Counted from the stretch's first letter, positions 25,948-37,791 are shown. The stretch: DNA of 64,000 nt from Roseiarcus sp963764955 (GCA_963764955.1 CAVXVE010000052.1:1-64000), one strand, 5' to 3'. The notes: generated from the sequence alone by a model not told the origin. Numbers and translations: made by a program.

Positions 25948-26962
25948 GGCGGAATTGGACTGGACCGCGAAGTTCGGGGCGTTCACCTATCACGGCGGCG
26001 CGCTCGAAGTCGCCCGCCGGCTCGCGCCCCGCGCGCCCGAGCCGTGGATCGACCTCTCGACCGGCGTCAATCCGCACGCCTATCCCCTGCCCGCGCTTGA
26101 GCCTGAGGCGTGGTCGCGCCTGCCCGAATCGGAAGCGCTGGCAAAGCTCGAGGCCGCCGCGGCGCTGCGTTACGGTGCGGCGGCGGAAAGCGTGATCGCG
26201 GGGCCCGGCTCGCAGGCGCTCATCCACGCGCTCGCCCACATCCTGCCGGCCGGCGAGGCCGGCGCGCTTGGGCGCACCTACGGCGGCTTCGCCGCGGCCT
26301 TCGCCGCTGCTGGCGGGCGCGTGGTCGAAGCCAAGCGGCTCGAGGACATGGACCGCCTCGACGCCGCCATCGTGGTCAATCCCAACAACCCGGACGGGCG
26401 GCTCGTTCCCCGCGGCGAGCTGCTCGCGCTGCATGAGCGCCTGGCCCGGCGCGGGGCTCTCCTCATCGTCGACGAAGCCTTCGCCGATTTCGATGGCGAA
26501 GAGAGCCTCGCGGCGGCGCTGCCGGCGCGCGGCGCGGTCATCTTGCGCTCGTTCGGCAAGGCTTATGGACTGGCGGGGCTTCGTCTCGGCTTCGCGCTCG
26601 CTTCGCCGGACATCGTTCCGCGCTTGCGAGGCGCGCTGGGGCCGTGGCCGGTCAGCGGGCCGGCGATCGCGATCGGGGTTCGCGCGCTTGGCGATTCGGA
26701 CTGGCTCGCGGCGATGCGCGCGCGCCTCGGCAAGGACAGAGCGCGGCTCGACGCGCTCCTGCACGGCGCGGGCTGGCAAATCATCGGCGGAACGCGCCTC
26801 TTTCGGCTGGCGGCCCATGGTGACGCGCGCGCCGCCTTCGAGCGGCTGCTCGCAGCCGGAATACTGGCCCGCCCTTTCGCCGACGCGCCGGACCGGCTCC
26901 GATTCGGGACGCCAGGCGACGAGAACGCGTGGGAAAGGCTGACCACAGGTCTTCGCGGCTGA
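25946..26962 (+). CDS. cobC: L-threonine-O-3-phosphate decarboxylase
   Basis: PLP-dependent class I/II aminotransferase-fold enzyme that makes (R)-1-amino-2-propanol phosphate for the nucleotide loop (CobD in Salmonella nomenclature). FTYHGGALEVARRL and WIDLSTGVNPHAYP at the N-terminus are typical of CobC. VVNPNNPDGRL, IVDEAFADFDGEES and RSFGKAYGLAGLRLGF (PLP Lys near residue 203) follow. 338 residues. The ATG at 25946 overlaps the cbiB ATG; a TTG at 25955 would be an alternative. It is followed by a hairpin terminator. Confidence 0.92.
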   Translation: MAELDWTAKFGAFTYHGGALEVARRLAPRAPEPWIDLSTGVNPHAYPLPALEPEAWSRLPESEALAKLEAAAALRYGAAAESVIAGPGSQALIHALAHILPAGEAGALGRTYGGFAAAFAAAGGRVVEAKRLEDMDRLDAAIVVNPNNPDGRLVPRGELLALHERLARRGALLIVDEAFADFDGEESLAAALPARGAVILRSFGKAYGLAGLRLGFALASPDIVPRLRGALGPWPVSGPAIAIGVRALGDSDWLAAMRARLGKDRARLDALLHGAGWQIIGGTRLFRLAAHGDARAAFERLLAAGILARPFADAPDRLRFGTPGDENAWERLTTGLRG

Positions 26963-26988
26963 CCCGCTTGCCTTCCCGCACGCGCCGC

Positions 26989-27031
26989 ATAAAGCGTTCG
27001 GTCGAAGCGCCAGGCGCTTTATTATTTCTTT
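26989..27031 (+). terminator. Probable intrinsic terminator after cobC
   Basis: Arms ATAAAGCG (26989-26996) and CGCTTTAT (27015-27022) pair perfectly, with an inner GAAGCGCCAGGCGCTTTA palindrome, followed by a T-rich tail (TATTTCTTT). It is placed 27 bases after the cobC stop and points rightward. Confidence 0.55.
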
Positions 27032-27098
27032 GGTTTCGCACGCTTTTTCGTGAAAAGCCGACTTCCCTTTTTCGCGAGCCGCGCTCTAAAAGGCGCGG

Positions 27099-30000
27099 AT
27101 GGGCCATCGCGCGCCGCGAGTCTTCACGATTCCCTCCGGGGCGCCGTTTCTGCCGACCCTGAGCCGCGCTCTTCTGGACGGCGCGCTGATCGAGGGCTTC
27201 CCCGGCTCGGGCGGGCCGATGGCGCTCGCCGACGCCACGATCTATGTGCCGACGCAGCGCGCCGCCCATGCGCTGGCCAGGGCGCTCCTCTCGGCGAGCG
27301 GCGGGCGGAGCCTGCTCCTGCCGCGCATCGCGCCGCTCGGCGCCTTCGAGCCGGACGAGACGGCGGCGGTCTTCGACCCCGAGGGCGAGGACGCCCCGCC
27401 GGCGGCGATCCCCGCGGCGGTCGGCGGACTCACGCGCCGCCATGCGCTCGCCACCCTCACCCGCGCCTGGGGAAAGGCGCTCAAGGGCGCGATCCGACGG
27501 GCGGACGCGCACGGGCGCCTCGTTTTCGACGCCACCGAGCCCGCGCTGGTCGCGGCGACCCCCGCGCAGGCTTACGGGCTCGCGGGCGATCTCGCGGCGC
27601 TGATCGACGACATGATCATCGAGGGCGCGCCATGGACGAAGCTCGAGACGCTCGCGCCCGATCTTTATGATCCCTATTGGCGCATCACCCTCGATTTCCT
27701 CAAGATCGCCTTCGCCCGTTGGCCGGAATGGCTGAGCGAGCGCGGCCTCATCGACCGGGCGACGCGGATCGCGCTCACCATCGACGAAGAGATCAAGGCG
27801 CTCGACAGCCCGCGGCGCGGGCCCACCATCATCGCCGGCTCGACCGGCGCCAATCGCGCCACCGCCCGCCTCATCGCCGCGATCGCGCGCGCGCCGAAAG
27901 GCGCGGTCGTGCTGCCCGACCTCGACCTCGCCCTCGACGATCGCGCCTGGGCGATGATCGGCTCGAGCAAGGACGCTTCGCTCGGCGTCGCCGGCCATCC
28001 GCAGGCGCTGCTCAACCGGCTGATCGGCGAAATCGGCGTCAAGCGCGAAGACGTGACACCGCTCGGCTCGGCCTCGCCCGCGCTTGCCGCGCGCTCCGCT
28101 TTCCTGAGCGAAGCGCTTCGTCCGGCGGAATCGACCGATCTCTGGCGCGAGCGCGGGTGGACGCTGTCGCCGCTCTCCCTCGCGGCCGCGCTTCAGGGCG
28201 TCGCCATCGTCGCCGCCGACAACGAGAATGAAGAGGGCCTGGCGCTCGCGATCGCCATGCGCGAGACGCTGGAGACGCCGGGCAAAACCGCAGCGCTCAT
28301 TACGCCCGATCCGTCGATCGCGCGCCGCGTCTCGGCCGAACTCGCTCGCTGGGGCGTCGAGGTCGAGGATTCGGCCGGGCGCACGCTGGGGCAAAGCCCC
28401 GCGGGCGCGCTGGCGAGGCTCGTCCTCGAAGCGGCGATCGAGTTCACCCCGCGGTCGTTCCTCGCGCTCCTCGCGCATGGCTCGGTCCGCTTCGGCCGCT
28501 CGCTCGGCCAAGTCGAGGCCGCGGCGCGGGCGCTCGAGCTCGCGCTCTTTCGCGCCATCCCTCTCGCCTCGCTCGACGATCTCGATCAAGCTTTCGCCGC
28601 GGCGCGCGAGGCCGCAGAGGACCGCCACGCGCACCCGGCGATCCGGCGCGTCAGCGAACGCGAGCGGCAGGCGGCGGAGGCGCTCGCGCGCGATGTCGCG
28701 GCGGCGCTCGCGCCTTTGCGCGCGCTCGGGCCCTCCGCTTCGTTGCGCGACTGCCTCGCTCAGCATCGCGCCGCGCTTTCCGCCGCGCTTTCCGCCGCGG
28801 TTGCCGGCGCGCATGGCTCGAAAGGCGAGGCGCACGGATTCGAGCCATTGGCCGAGCTGATGGACGAATGGAGCGAGGCGGCGGTCGGGAGCTTCCCGGC
28901 CGCGCTCGTCGAATATGCGGCCCTGTTCGACGATGCGCTCGCCGCGGCGCGGGCGCCGCCAACCAGCGGCGGCCATCCGCGCCTCATGATCCTTGGCCTG
29001 TTGGAAGCGCGTCTCCTGAGCTTCGATCGCGTGCTTCTGGCGGGTCTCGACGAAACGGTCTGGCCGCCGGCGGTCAGGACCGACGCCTTTCTCAACCGGC
29101 CGATGCGCGCCGAGCTCGGCCTTTCGGCGCCGGAGCGGCGCATCGGCCAGACGGCGCATGATTTTGTCGCCGCGCTCGGCGCGCCCGAGGCGATCCTCAG
29201 CCGGGCGAAGAAGCGCGGCGGCGAGCCGACCGTCGCCTCGCGCTTTCTGCAACGCATGGCGGCGGCCGCCGGCGCCGAGGCCATGAGGGAGCCGCAGGAG
29301 CGCGGCGAGCGCTATCTTGCCTATGCGCGCGCGCTCGACCGGCCGGCCGGGCTTCAGCCGCAGAAAAGGCCGGCGCCGCGCCCGCCGGTCGAACTGCGGC
29401 CCAAGGCGCTGAGCGTCACCCGGATCGAGGTCCTGCGCCGCGATCCTTACGCGATCTATGCCGAATATATTCTCCGCCTGAAGGCGCTCGAGCCGGTCGA
29501 AGGCGACGACCGGCCGCGCGAAACCGGCATGGCGTGGCATGCGAGCTTGCAAGCGTTCGTCGAGGCCTATCCGTCCGGCGCCCTTCCGCCCGAGGCGCGG
29601 GCGCGGCTTTTGGAGATCGCGCAGGCGCGCTTTGCGCTCTTGCGCGCAGATCCGGCCTTCGCGCTCCACTGGCCGAACATCGAAAAGGGCCTCGACTTCT
29701 TTCTCGGTTTCGAGCGCGAAACGCGCGGCGCCATTCAGCAAATCTGGGTCGAGCGGCAGGGCGCGATCTCGATCCCGCTCGCCGGCGGAACCCCGTTCAA
29801 GCTGAGCGCGCGGGCGGACCGGATCGATCGTCTTCGTTCAGGCGCCGCGAGGATCATCGACTACAAGAGCGGAGCGCCGCCGAGCGCCAAGGAGGTCAAG
29901 GCGGGTTTCTCGCCGCAACTGACATTCGAAGCCGCCATGCTGGACCGAGGCGGATTTGAGGGCCTGCCGCCGCTTGAAACAGAGGAGGCGATTTATCTCA

Positions 30001-30248
30001 AGCTCGGCGGCGCAGCTGGCGGCGAAGAAAAGCCCGCAGGCGGAAAGAGCGAGAATATCAGCGCCCTCGCCGAGCAGCATTTCGCCGGACTTCAGACGCT
30101 GCTCGACGCGTTCGCCGGCGAAGAGACGCCCTATCTGTCGCGCCCGTTCCCCAAATTCGCGCCCCGTTTCTCGGACTACGACCATCTCGCGCGCGTCAAG
30201 GAATGGTCGGCGACCGGCGGCGAGAGCGATTCCGGCGAGACGCAATGA
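27099..30248 (+). CDS. addB: Double-strand break repair protein AddB
   Basis: Second subunit of the AddAB helicase-nuclease that resects DNA ends for recombination. 1049 residues of the alphaproteobacterial type. The N-terminal inactivated helicase-like part has ATIYVPTQRAAHALARALL and ARPLLLPRI-type segments; the middle has LLAGLDETVWPPAV. The C-terminal RecB-like PD-(D/E)XK nuclease domain has VTRIEVLRRDPYAIYAEYIL and RIIDYKSGAPPSAKEVKAG with the catalytic Asp-x-Lys. Its stop overlaps the addA start (ATGA). A long antisense frame across it (26781-29741) is a GC-skew artefact. Confidence 0.95.
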   Translation: MGHRAPRVFTIPSGAPFLPTLSRALLDGALIEGFPGSGGPMALADATIYVPTQRAAHALARALLSASGGRSLLLPRIAPLGAFEPDETAAVFDPEGEDAPPAAIPAAVGGLTRRHALATLTRAWGKALKGAIRRADAHGRLVFDATEPALVAATPAQAYGLAGDLAALIDDMIIEGAPWTKLETLAPDLYDPYWRITLDFLKIAFARWPEWLSERGLIDRATRIALTIDEEIKALDSPRRGPTIIAGSTGANRATARLIAAIARAPKGAVVLPDLDLALDDRAWAMIGSSKDASLGVAGHPQALLNRLIGEIGVKREDVTPLGSASPALAARSAFLSEALRPAESTDLWRERGWTLSPLSLAAALQGVAIVAADNENEEGLALAIAMRETLETPGKTAALITPDPSIARRVSAELARWGVEVEDSAGRTLGQSPAGALARLVLEAAIEFTPRSFLALLAHGSVRFGRSLGQVEAAARALELALFRAIPLASLDDLDQAFAAAREAAEDRHAHPAIRRVSERERQAAEALARDVAAALAPLRALGPSASLRDCLAQHRAALSAALSAAVAGAHGSKGEAHGFEPLAELMDEWSEAAVGSFPAALVEYAALFDDALAAARAPPTSGGHPRLMILGLLEARLLSFDRVLLAGLDETVWPPAVRTDAFLNRPMRAELGLSAPERRIGQTAHDFVAALGAPEAILSRAKKRGGEPTVASRFLQRMAAAAGAEAMREPQERGERYLAYARALDRPAGLQPQKRPAPRPPVELRPKALSVTRIEVLRRDPYAIYAEYILRLKALEPVEGDDRPRETGMAWHASLQAFVEAYPSGALPPEARARLLEIAQARFALLRADPAFALHWPNIEKGLDFFLGFERETRGAIQQIWVERQGAISIPLAGGTPFKLSARADRIDRLRSGAARIIDYKSGAPPSAKEVKAGFSPQLTFEAAMLDRGGFEGLPPLETEEAIYLKLGGAAGGEEKPAGGKSENISALAEQHFAGLQTLLDAFAGEETPYLSRPFPKFAPRFSDYDHLARVKEWSATGGESDSGETQ

Positions 30249-33200
30249 GCCGCTCTCTCGCCATACCGGAACCGTTGAGGCTGCGACAGGCCCGGGCCTC
30301 GAATCCGGCAACGTCGGCCTGGGTCTCCGCCAACGCCGGGAGCGGCAAGACCCATGTGCTCACCCAGCGGGTGCTGCGGCTTTTGCTCGATGGAACGGCG
30401 CCGGCGCAGATCCTGTGCCTCGCCTACACCAAGGCGGCGGCCGCCAACATGGCCGAGCGCGTGTTCGGCAAACTCGCGCTATGGACGAGCCTCGACGACA
30501 AGGCCCTGATGCAGGCGATCGTCGACTGCGGCGCGTCCACGCCGGGTCCGCATGACCTCGTGTTCGCGCGGCAATTGTTCGCCCGCGCCATCGAGACGCC
30601 AGGCGGCCTCAAGATTCAGACACTGCACGCCTTCGCCGAGAGGTTGCTCAGGCTCTTTCCCTTCGAAGCCAATGTCCCGGCGCATTTCAAGGTTTTCGAC
30701 GAGACCGAATCGAAGCGGCTGCTCATCGAGGCGCGCGACGCCGCGCTCGCCGAACTCGGCGCCTCGAGCGAAAGCAGGAACGCCCTCGACCTGGTCGCGC
30801 GCGAATTGGGCGCGGCGAGATTCGACGAGCTTCTGACGGAGGCGCTTCGTTGCGCGGAAATCTTCGAAGCTCATGACAACGCGAAAAGCTACGCGGCCGC
30901 GTTGCGCGTTCCGCTGGGTCTTTCGCCGGGCGCGACGGTCGCGAGCGTCGAAGCGGAGATGCTTGGCGGCGACACCGGGCGCGTGCGGCGCGAGCGATGG
31001 GCCGAACGCCTCGAGGCCGGCAGGAAGAACGACTGCAATATCGCCGCGAGCCTTCGCGCGGCGAATCGCGAAGGTCCGCAGCAGGATCGCGTCCAGGGCC
31101 TGCTCGACGCGCTTTTCAAGGAGAACGGCGAAGGGGGCCCTCGCGGGGGTGAAAACGGCGCCGTCGCGACCAGGGATCTGGCCCGGAACGACCCGTCCCT
31201 CGAAGAGGATCTGCGCCGCGAGCAGGAGCGCTTGCTTCCGTTGCGCGAGAGAAGGCGCGCCGCGCTCACGCTCGAGCGCAGCGCGGCGCTGTTCGTCGTC
31301 GTCCGGTCGATCCTCGCGGCCTTCGCGCGGATGAAGGCCGAGCGCGGCGCGCTCGATTTCAGCGACCAGATCGCGCGCGCGCTTGCGCTGGTGACGCGGT
31401 CGAGCGCGGCGTGGGTGATGCACAAGCTCGACTATGGGCTCGATCATCTGCTGCTTGACGAAGCGCAGGACGCATCCGCGCCGCAATGGGGCATTCTCGC
31501 CGCCATGAGCGCCGAATTTTTCGCCGGCGCCGGGGCGCGGCCCAAGGAGCGCACAATCTTCGCGGTCGGCGACGAGAAGCAGTCCATCTTCGCCTTCCAG
31601 GGCGCGGCGCCCCGGATGTTCGCGGAAATGAAGCGCGATTTCGCCGAGCGTCATCGCGAGGCGAAGCGGGCGTTCGCCGACGTGCCGCTGACCTTCTCGT
31701 TCCGGTCGTCGCAAACGATTCTCGACGCCGTCGACATGACCTTCCGCAACGAGCTCGCCTGGCGCGACGTCGCGGCCCCCGGGGAGCCGCCGCCAAGTCA
31801 CCAGGCCATTCGCGACTTGAAAGGCGTGGTCGAACTCTGGCCGCCGATCGCTCCAACGCCAGCGCCGGACCCGGAAGACTGGAGCATGCCGCTCGATCCG
31901 CCCGCCCAGGATGACCCTCCGGTGATCCTCGCCAGGCGGATCGCCGAAGTGATCAAAGGCTGGCTCAAGCCCGCCTCGCGCGAGCGGGTGATCGACCCGG
32001 ATACGGGTGAAATGCGCCGCATTCGCGAGAGCGACGTCATGATCCTGGTTCGCACCCGCAACGCTTTTTTCGAGGCGATGATCCGGGCGCTCAAGGCGGC
32101 GAACGTGAAGGCCGCCGGCGCCGACCGGCTCAAGCTCAAGGACCATATCGCGGTGATGGATCTCATCGCCGCCGGCCGGGCGGCGATGCTGCCGGACGAC
32201 GATCTGACGCTGGCCTCAGTGCTCAAGTCGCCGCTCATCGGCTTCGACGACGACGCGCTCATGAAGATTGCGGCGGAGCGGAGCGGCTCGCTCGCCGACG
32301 CGCTCAAGCGCGCGGACGATGGCGTCGCCGCCGAAGCCGCGCGCCGGCTGGAAGTTTGGCGCGGGCGGGCGAAGGCGCTTTCGCCCTTCGCCTTCTACGC
32401 CTTCCTGCTCGGCCAGGACGGCGGCCGGCGCGCGCTGATCGGCCGGCTCGGACCGGAAGCCGCCGACCCGATCGACGAATTCCTGACGCTCGCGCTCATG
32501 CATGAGCAGCGCGAAGCGCCGTCGCTCCACAACTTTCTGAGCGAGGTCGAATCCGCCGATGTCGAGATCAAGCGCGACATGGAGGTCGAGACGGAGGGCG
32601 TGCGGGTGCTGACCGTCCACGCCAGCAAGGGGCTCGAGGCGCCGATCGTCTTTCTGCCTGACGCCTGCGGCGGTCCGGACGCGAGGCACGAACCCAAGCT
32701 CCTGCGGCTCTCGCCGAGGCCGGGCGACCCGCCGGTCCTGGCCTGGGCCAGGAAGTCGGCGGAGGACGCCGACGCAGTCGCCTCGGCGCGAGCCGAGGCG
32801 CGCGCCGCCCAGGCGGGCGAGCACCGGCGCCTGCTTTATGTCGCCATGACTCGGGCGGCCCAGCGCCTCATTGTCGCTGGCTACGAGACCTCGAGGCGCC
32901 GTCCAGCCGATTGCTGGTACGATCTCATTGAGGCCGGCCTCGCCGACAAGCTCGTCGAAGCGCCGGCCCCGTTCCGTGGCGGCGAGACAATCCTCTCTTT
33001 CGGCGAAGCGCTGCGCGCCGAGGATGCGGCCGGAACGGCGCCCCTTCCCTCCCGCGACGCCCTGCCCGGCTGGCTTCTCGCCCAAGCGGCGCCCGAGGCC
33101 GTCGCGCCTCCGCTCAACCCTTCGCGCGCCGGCGGGGGCCGCGGGGGCGACCCCGAACGGGCGCTCGAGGGACGGCTCGCCCACGCGCTCATCGAAATGC

Positions 33201-33671
33201 TGCCCGGTCTTCCGCCCGAGCGTCGCCTGGGCGCGGCTACGGCCTATCTCGAGGCCTGGGGCGGCGCGCTTGCCGAATCCGTACGCGCGGCTCTCGCCTT
33301 AAAAGTGCTCGCGGCGATCGGCGCGCCTGAGCTGAGCCCCCTCTTTGGACCGGGCGCTAGAGCCGAGGTCCCGCTGACGGGGCTTCTGCAGCGGCCGGGG
33401 CGGCCCGACCTCCCTTACAGCGGACGCCTTGACCGAACTCGTTGCAACCGGCGAAGGTGTATTGATTGTTGATTTCAAGCTCGGGGAAAAGCCAATTCAC
33501 CCAGCGCAAGTCCATGTCGCCCAGCTCGCCCTTTATCGCCTCGCCCTGCAGCCGCTGTACCCGGGGTTGCCGATTCGCGCGGCTCTCGTCTATCTAGACG
33601 GCCCGACGCTCGCGCCGATTGGGGAGGCCGAGCTCGAGGCGTCGCTCAACGCCATCGCCCAGGCGTCGTAG
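30245..33671 (+). CDS. addA: Double-strand break repair helicase AddA (one frameshift)
   Basis: UvrD/RecB-family helicase with a C-terminal nuclease, partner of AddB. Walker A is in SANAGSGKTHVLTQRVLRLL (GSGKT residues 32-36), Walker B in HLLLDEAQDASAPQW (about residue 404), and motif VI in LLYVAMTRAAQRLIVAGYE. The frame breaks near 33435: the first frame ends SGRLDRTRCNRR, while the second carries LVATGEGVLIVDFKLGEKP and HVAQLALYRLAL, the nuclease motif. Removing one A from cgaactcg restores GRLDRLVATGEG. Both halves are well conserved, so the break is probably a sequencing error. About 1142 residues when joined. Confidence 0.9.
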
Positions 33672-33700
33672 AGAGGCGTCGTAGAGAGGCGTCATAGACA
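33662..33700 (+). repeat. 13-bp tandem repeat across the addA stop
   Basis: Three consecutive 13-base units: GGCGTCGTAGAGA, GGCGTCGTAGAGA and GGCGTCATAGACA. The first contains the addA stop codon TAG (33669-33671). Simple short tandem duplication; no function is evident. Confidence 0.75.
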
Positions 33701-33804
33701 TGCCACACACCCCCCGTAGTTTTGCCGTTTTTCCTGCAATTCCGCAGGGAAGCAATGTCTTGATCGCCTTGAAGAGGTCGCATTTGCTGGCCAAGGTCGC
33801 GACG

Positions 33805-35097
33805 ATGGCGAGCGAAACTCGGCAGGGCGGGCGCCCGGGACTTTTGCATTTTGATCTGGGGAAGCTTGGGCGGGGGCCGAGGCGCGGCGGGGTCTGCGCG
33901 GCAGCCGGGCTTGCTTTTGCAATGGCGCTCGCGGGTGGGGATCGGCCCGCCGAATCACAGAAAATCCCGTACGGCATGGTGCCTTATAGCCATCCGGTTT
34001 TTAAGAACGGGAAGCGCATGTTGTGGCATGGCGCGTGGCGCGGCAGCAGCCTGGGCAAATACGCTCGCCGGGGCGCCAGGGCCGCGGAAGCGAGGCCCGC
34101 GCTGGCCCTCGCGCCTGAGCCGCAGGCGCCAGCTGCCTCGAAGGGATTTACAATCCTTGCCGACCCTGGGGACGCCAGGGCGAGCCGGATGGCCCGGGAT
34201 TTCGCGACGGTCATGAGCGCCAGCGGGACCGCCGGGCGCGTTATCGTCGGCTCCACTTCGCCAAACGGCCTTGGCAAGGTCCTCAAGGGCGATATGGCGG
34301 ACTTCGCCATCGTCTCGCTCGACAGCCTTCTGTCGAGCGCCAAGGGCGATGCGGAATGGGTCAAGCGCGCCCCGTTCGTCGCCCGCCTCGCTCCGGAGAC
34401 CCTGGCGGTGATCGCGCCTCGAGAGGTCAAGTCTATCAACGACTTACAGGGAAAAACGGTAAGCTTCGGCGATCTGGACAGCGCCACCTCGACCAGCGGC
34501 AGAATGCTGTTTTCTCGCCTGGGCGTGACTGCGAATCAGACGAACGGGCCGCTCCCGGAAGCGCTCGACCGTCTCGCGGCGGGCAAGGTCGACGCGGTTG
34601 TGGTGCTTGGCGCCGAAGAAGGCGCCGCCCTTGACGATTTCGGCGCCGATGGGCGGTTTCACATCGTGAGCATTCCCTGGTCACCGGCTCTGGAGTCGGT
34701 CTACGCCCCGGCGCATGTCACGGCGGCCGAACGTCCCAATCTTGTCAGCGCGACGAATCCTGTCGAAACGATCGGCGAACCGATGGCGCTCGTCGCGCTC
34801 GACGCGGCGACGGGATCAGCGCGAGCCGAGGCGCTCGGACAGGTGGCGCGCGGCTTCTTCGACAATTATGACGGCTTCCTGCGCGACGACCACGATCCGC
34901 ACTGGCGGGAGGTCAATCTTGCAGCCGACGCCTCTTCGCCAAACCAGCCATGGCCGCGGCTCGCGGCGGCGCAAACCTGGCTCGATGCGAAAAAGCCGTC
35001 GGCCGATGGATCTCTCGACGCGTTCCGCGCTTCCGCCAAGTCTGCCGCTGAATTCGGCCGGCTGGCCAAGCGCGGCGGATTCGGATCGGCTCTATGA
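33805..35097 (+). CDS. TAXI-type periplasmic solute-binding-like protein
   Basis: Resembles TAXI (TRAP-associated extracytoplasmic immunogenic) and NMT1-like binding proteins: RVIVGSTSPNGLGKVLKGDM, PREVKSINDLQGKTVSFGD, LGVTANQTNGPLPEALDRLAAGKVDAVVV-type lobes (quoted here in short parts) and AERPNLVSATNPVETIG. An internal hydrophobic stretch (VCAAAGLAFAMALAG) after basic residues would act as the export signal or anchor. No TRAP permease gene lies nearby, so transport is unproven. The start is doubtful: ATG 33805 is used because the codons from the ATG at 33700 look noncoding. It is followed 46 bases later by a Sel1-like protein. Confidence 0.65.
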   Translation: MASETRQGGRPGLLHFDLGKLGRGPRRGGVCAAAGLAFAMALAGGDRPAESQKIPYGMVPYSHPVFKNGKRMLWHGAWRGSSLGKYARRGARAAEARPALALAPEPQAPAASKGFTILADPGDARASRMARDFATVMSASGTAGRVIVGSTSPNGLGKVLKGDMADFAIVSLDSLLSSAKGDAEWVKRAPFVARLAPETLAVIAPREVKSINDLQGKTVSFGDLDSATSTSGRMLFSRLGVTANQTNGPLPEALDRLAAGKVDAVVVLGAEEGAALDDFGADGRFHIVSIPWSPALESVYAPAHVTAAERPNLVSATNPVETIGEPMALVALDAATGSARAEALGQVARGFFDNYDGFLRDDHDPHWREVNLAADASSPNQPWPRLAAAQTWLDAKKPSADGSLDAFRASAKSAAEFGRLAKRGGFGSAL

Positions 35098-35143
35098 CGG
35101 CCTGACCCGCTGGCGCGGACTGATGCAATAAGGGAGGCGAACG

Positions 35144-35704
35144 CTGGCCATTTCCTGGAAAGCGCTTTCGAGCGTCCTCGGGGCGCTCATCGCCGGCATG
35201 CTGGTGTTAGCGTGCTGGCCCCGGCTCGAGCCGTCGGCGGTTCACATGAAGGCTGCGGTCGAGCAGCCTGTCTTCGTCACCGCGCTTCCCGCCCCGGCCG
35301 CGCGGAAGGGGCCGATGGTCCAGTCGATCGCCAAGGACGCGATAGGCAAGCTGGCGCTTGCCTTGCGCGCCCAGCCCGCGGGCCTCAGCGCGCAACAAGC
35401 CGGCCCTGGCGCGGCCCTGGCGATACCGATCAACGAAGGGCGCAGGCTTTGCGCGGAAGGCCTCGTGGCCTTCGCGAAGGGCGACATCGCAACCGCCCGC
35501 GCGTTTTTTGTCAGCGCCGCCCAGGCTGGCGACCCTCGCGCGCTGGTTGCGCTTGGCGACACCTTCGATCCGGCGACGCTCACCCGTCTTGGCGTGATCG
35601 GGCTCAAGGGCGATGGCGTCAAAGCGCGCGACTATTATGCGCGGGCGCTCGCCGCGGGCGCCAGCGGAGCGCGTGAGCAACTCGCTTCCTTAGCGTCGGA
35701 GTAG
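35144..35704 (+). CDS. Membrane-anchored Sel1/TPR-like protein, apparent CTG start
   Basis: From 35144 the frame reads LAISWKALSSVLGALIAGML, a single N-terminal membrane helix, and continues to a C-terminal helical repeat: GRRLCAEGLVAFAKGDIATA, then FVSAAQAGDPRALVALGDTF and ARDYYARALAAGASGAREQL, the Sel1/TPR pattern. No ATG, GTG or TTG precedes the helix in frame. A strong Shine-Dalgarno AGGGAGG (35131-35137) stands six bases before the CTG at 35144. ATG 35198 would cut the helix in half. The Sel1-like part would face the periplasm or cytoplasm depending on anchor orientation. Probably co-transcribed with the preceding TAXI-like gene. Confidence 0.65.
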   Translation: MAISWKALSSVLGALIAGMLVLACWPRLEPSAVHMKAAVEQPVFVTALPAPAARKGPMVQSIAKDAIGKLALALRAQPAGLSAQQAGPGAALAIPINEGRRLCAEGLVAFAKGDIATARAFFVSAAQAGDPRALVALGDTFDPATLTRLGVIGLKGDGVKARDYYARALAAGASGAREQLASLASE

Positions 35705-35740
35705 GCGCGCTCCTTTCCGCCGCTCACCAAAGCTGGTCCC

Positions 35741-37354
<1,614 letters not shown>

Positions 37355-37791
37355 GACCTCAACCGTCCCCCGAAAGGCGCGCGTTGGCGCGCGAACAATC
37401 CAAGCAAATGTCCCCCACGCGTCAACCCGGGGAACTCGGGAACTGCGATCGTGCCCAATCAATTTGACCGTGTCAGGGGTAACCGAACGCTGCATTGAAC
37501 TTTCGCCTATCGCGACCCCGCTTGCGCCGCGAAGGCCAATGCCGAAGCGATCGAGGCGGTTGTCGAGTGGCTTGCGCGCTGAGGTCGGCTTTCCTCCACA
37601 ATTCTGGTTAACAAACCCCTTGCGTGTATGGCGATAATGTGTCACAATTTCGTGATTCATGTGTCTTCCAGTTCAGGAACAAAATAACAACTTGTTACCT
37701 CGCAGCGCGTGGCGGTTATAATTGTGACAAATTGAGCTTATTGGAGTAATCGCTGCCCATTCATAAGTAAGTTTTTTAGGAGGAGGGCTAA
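37355..37791. promoter_or_regulatory. Divergent intergenic region between pckA and the AT-rich cassette
   Basis: 437 bases with no convincing gene. GC content falls noticeably from about 37600 onward. A perfect inverted pair TGTCACAATT (37640-37649) and AATTGTGACA (37720-37729) lies 80 bases apart centre to centre. Just before the 37792 gene there is a very strong ribosome-binding site AGGAGGAGGG (37781-37790 region). The region must contain the promoters of both divergent genes; I cannot assign -35/-10 boxes with certainty. Confidence 0.45.

Noticed and set aside
26781..29741. 986-codon open frame on the minus strand
   Set aside because: Arg- and Gly-rich antisense of addB; no homologous motif and the sense strand is clearly AddB. 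Typical of GC-rich DNA.
33662..33700. CRISPR-like repeat
   Set aside because: Three abutting 13-bp copies with no spacers; a simple tandem duplication.
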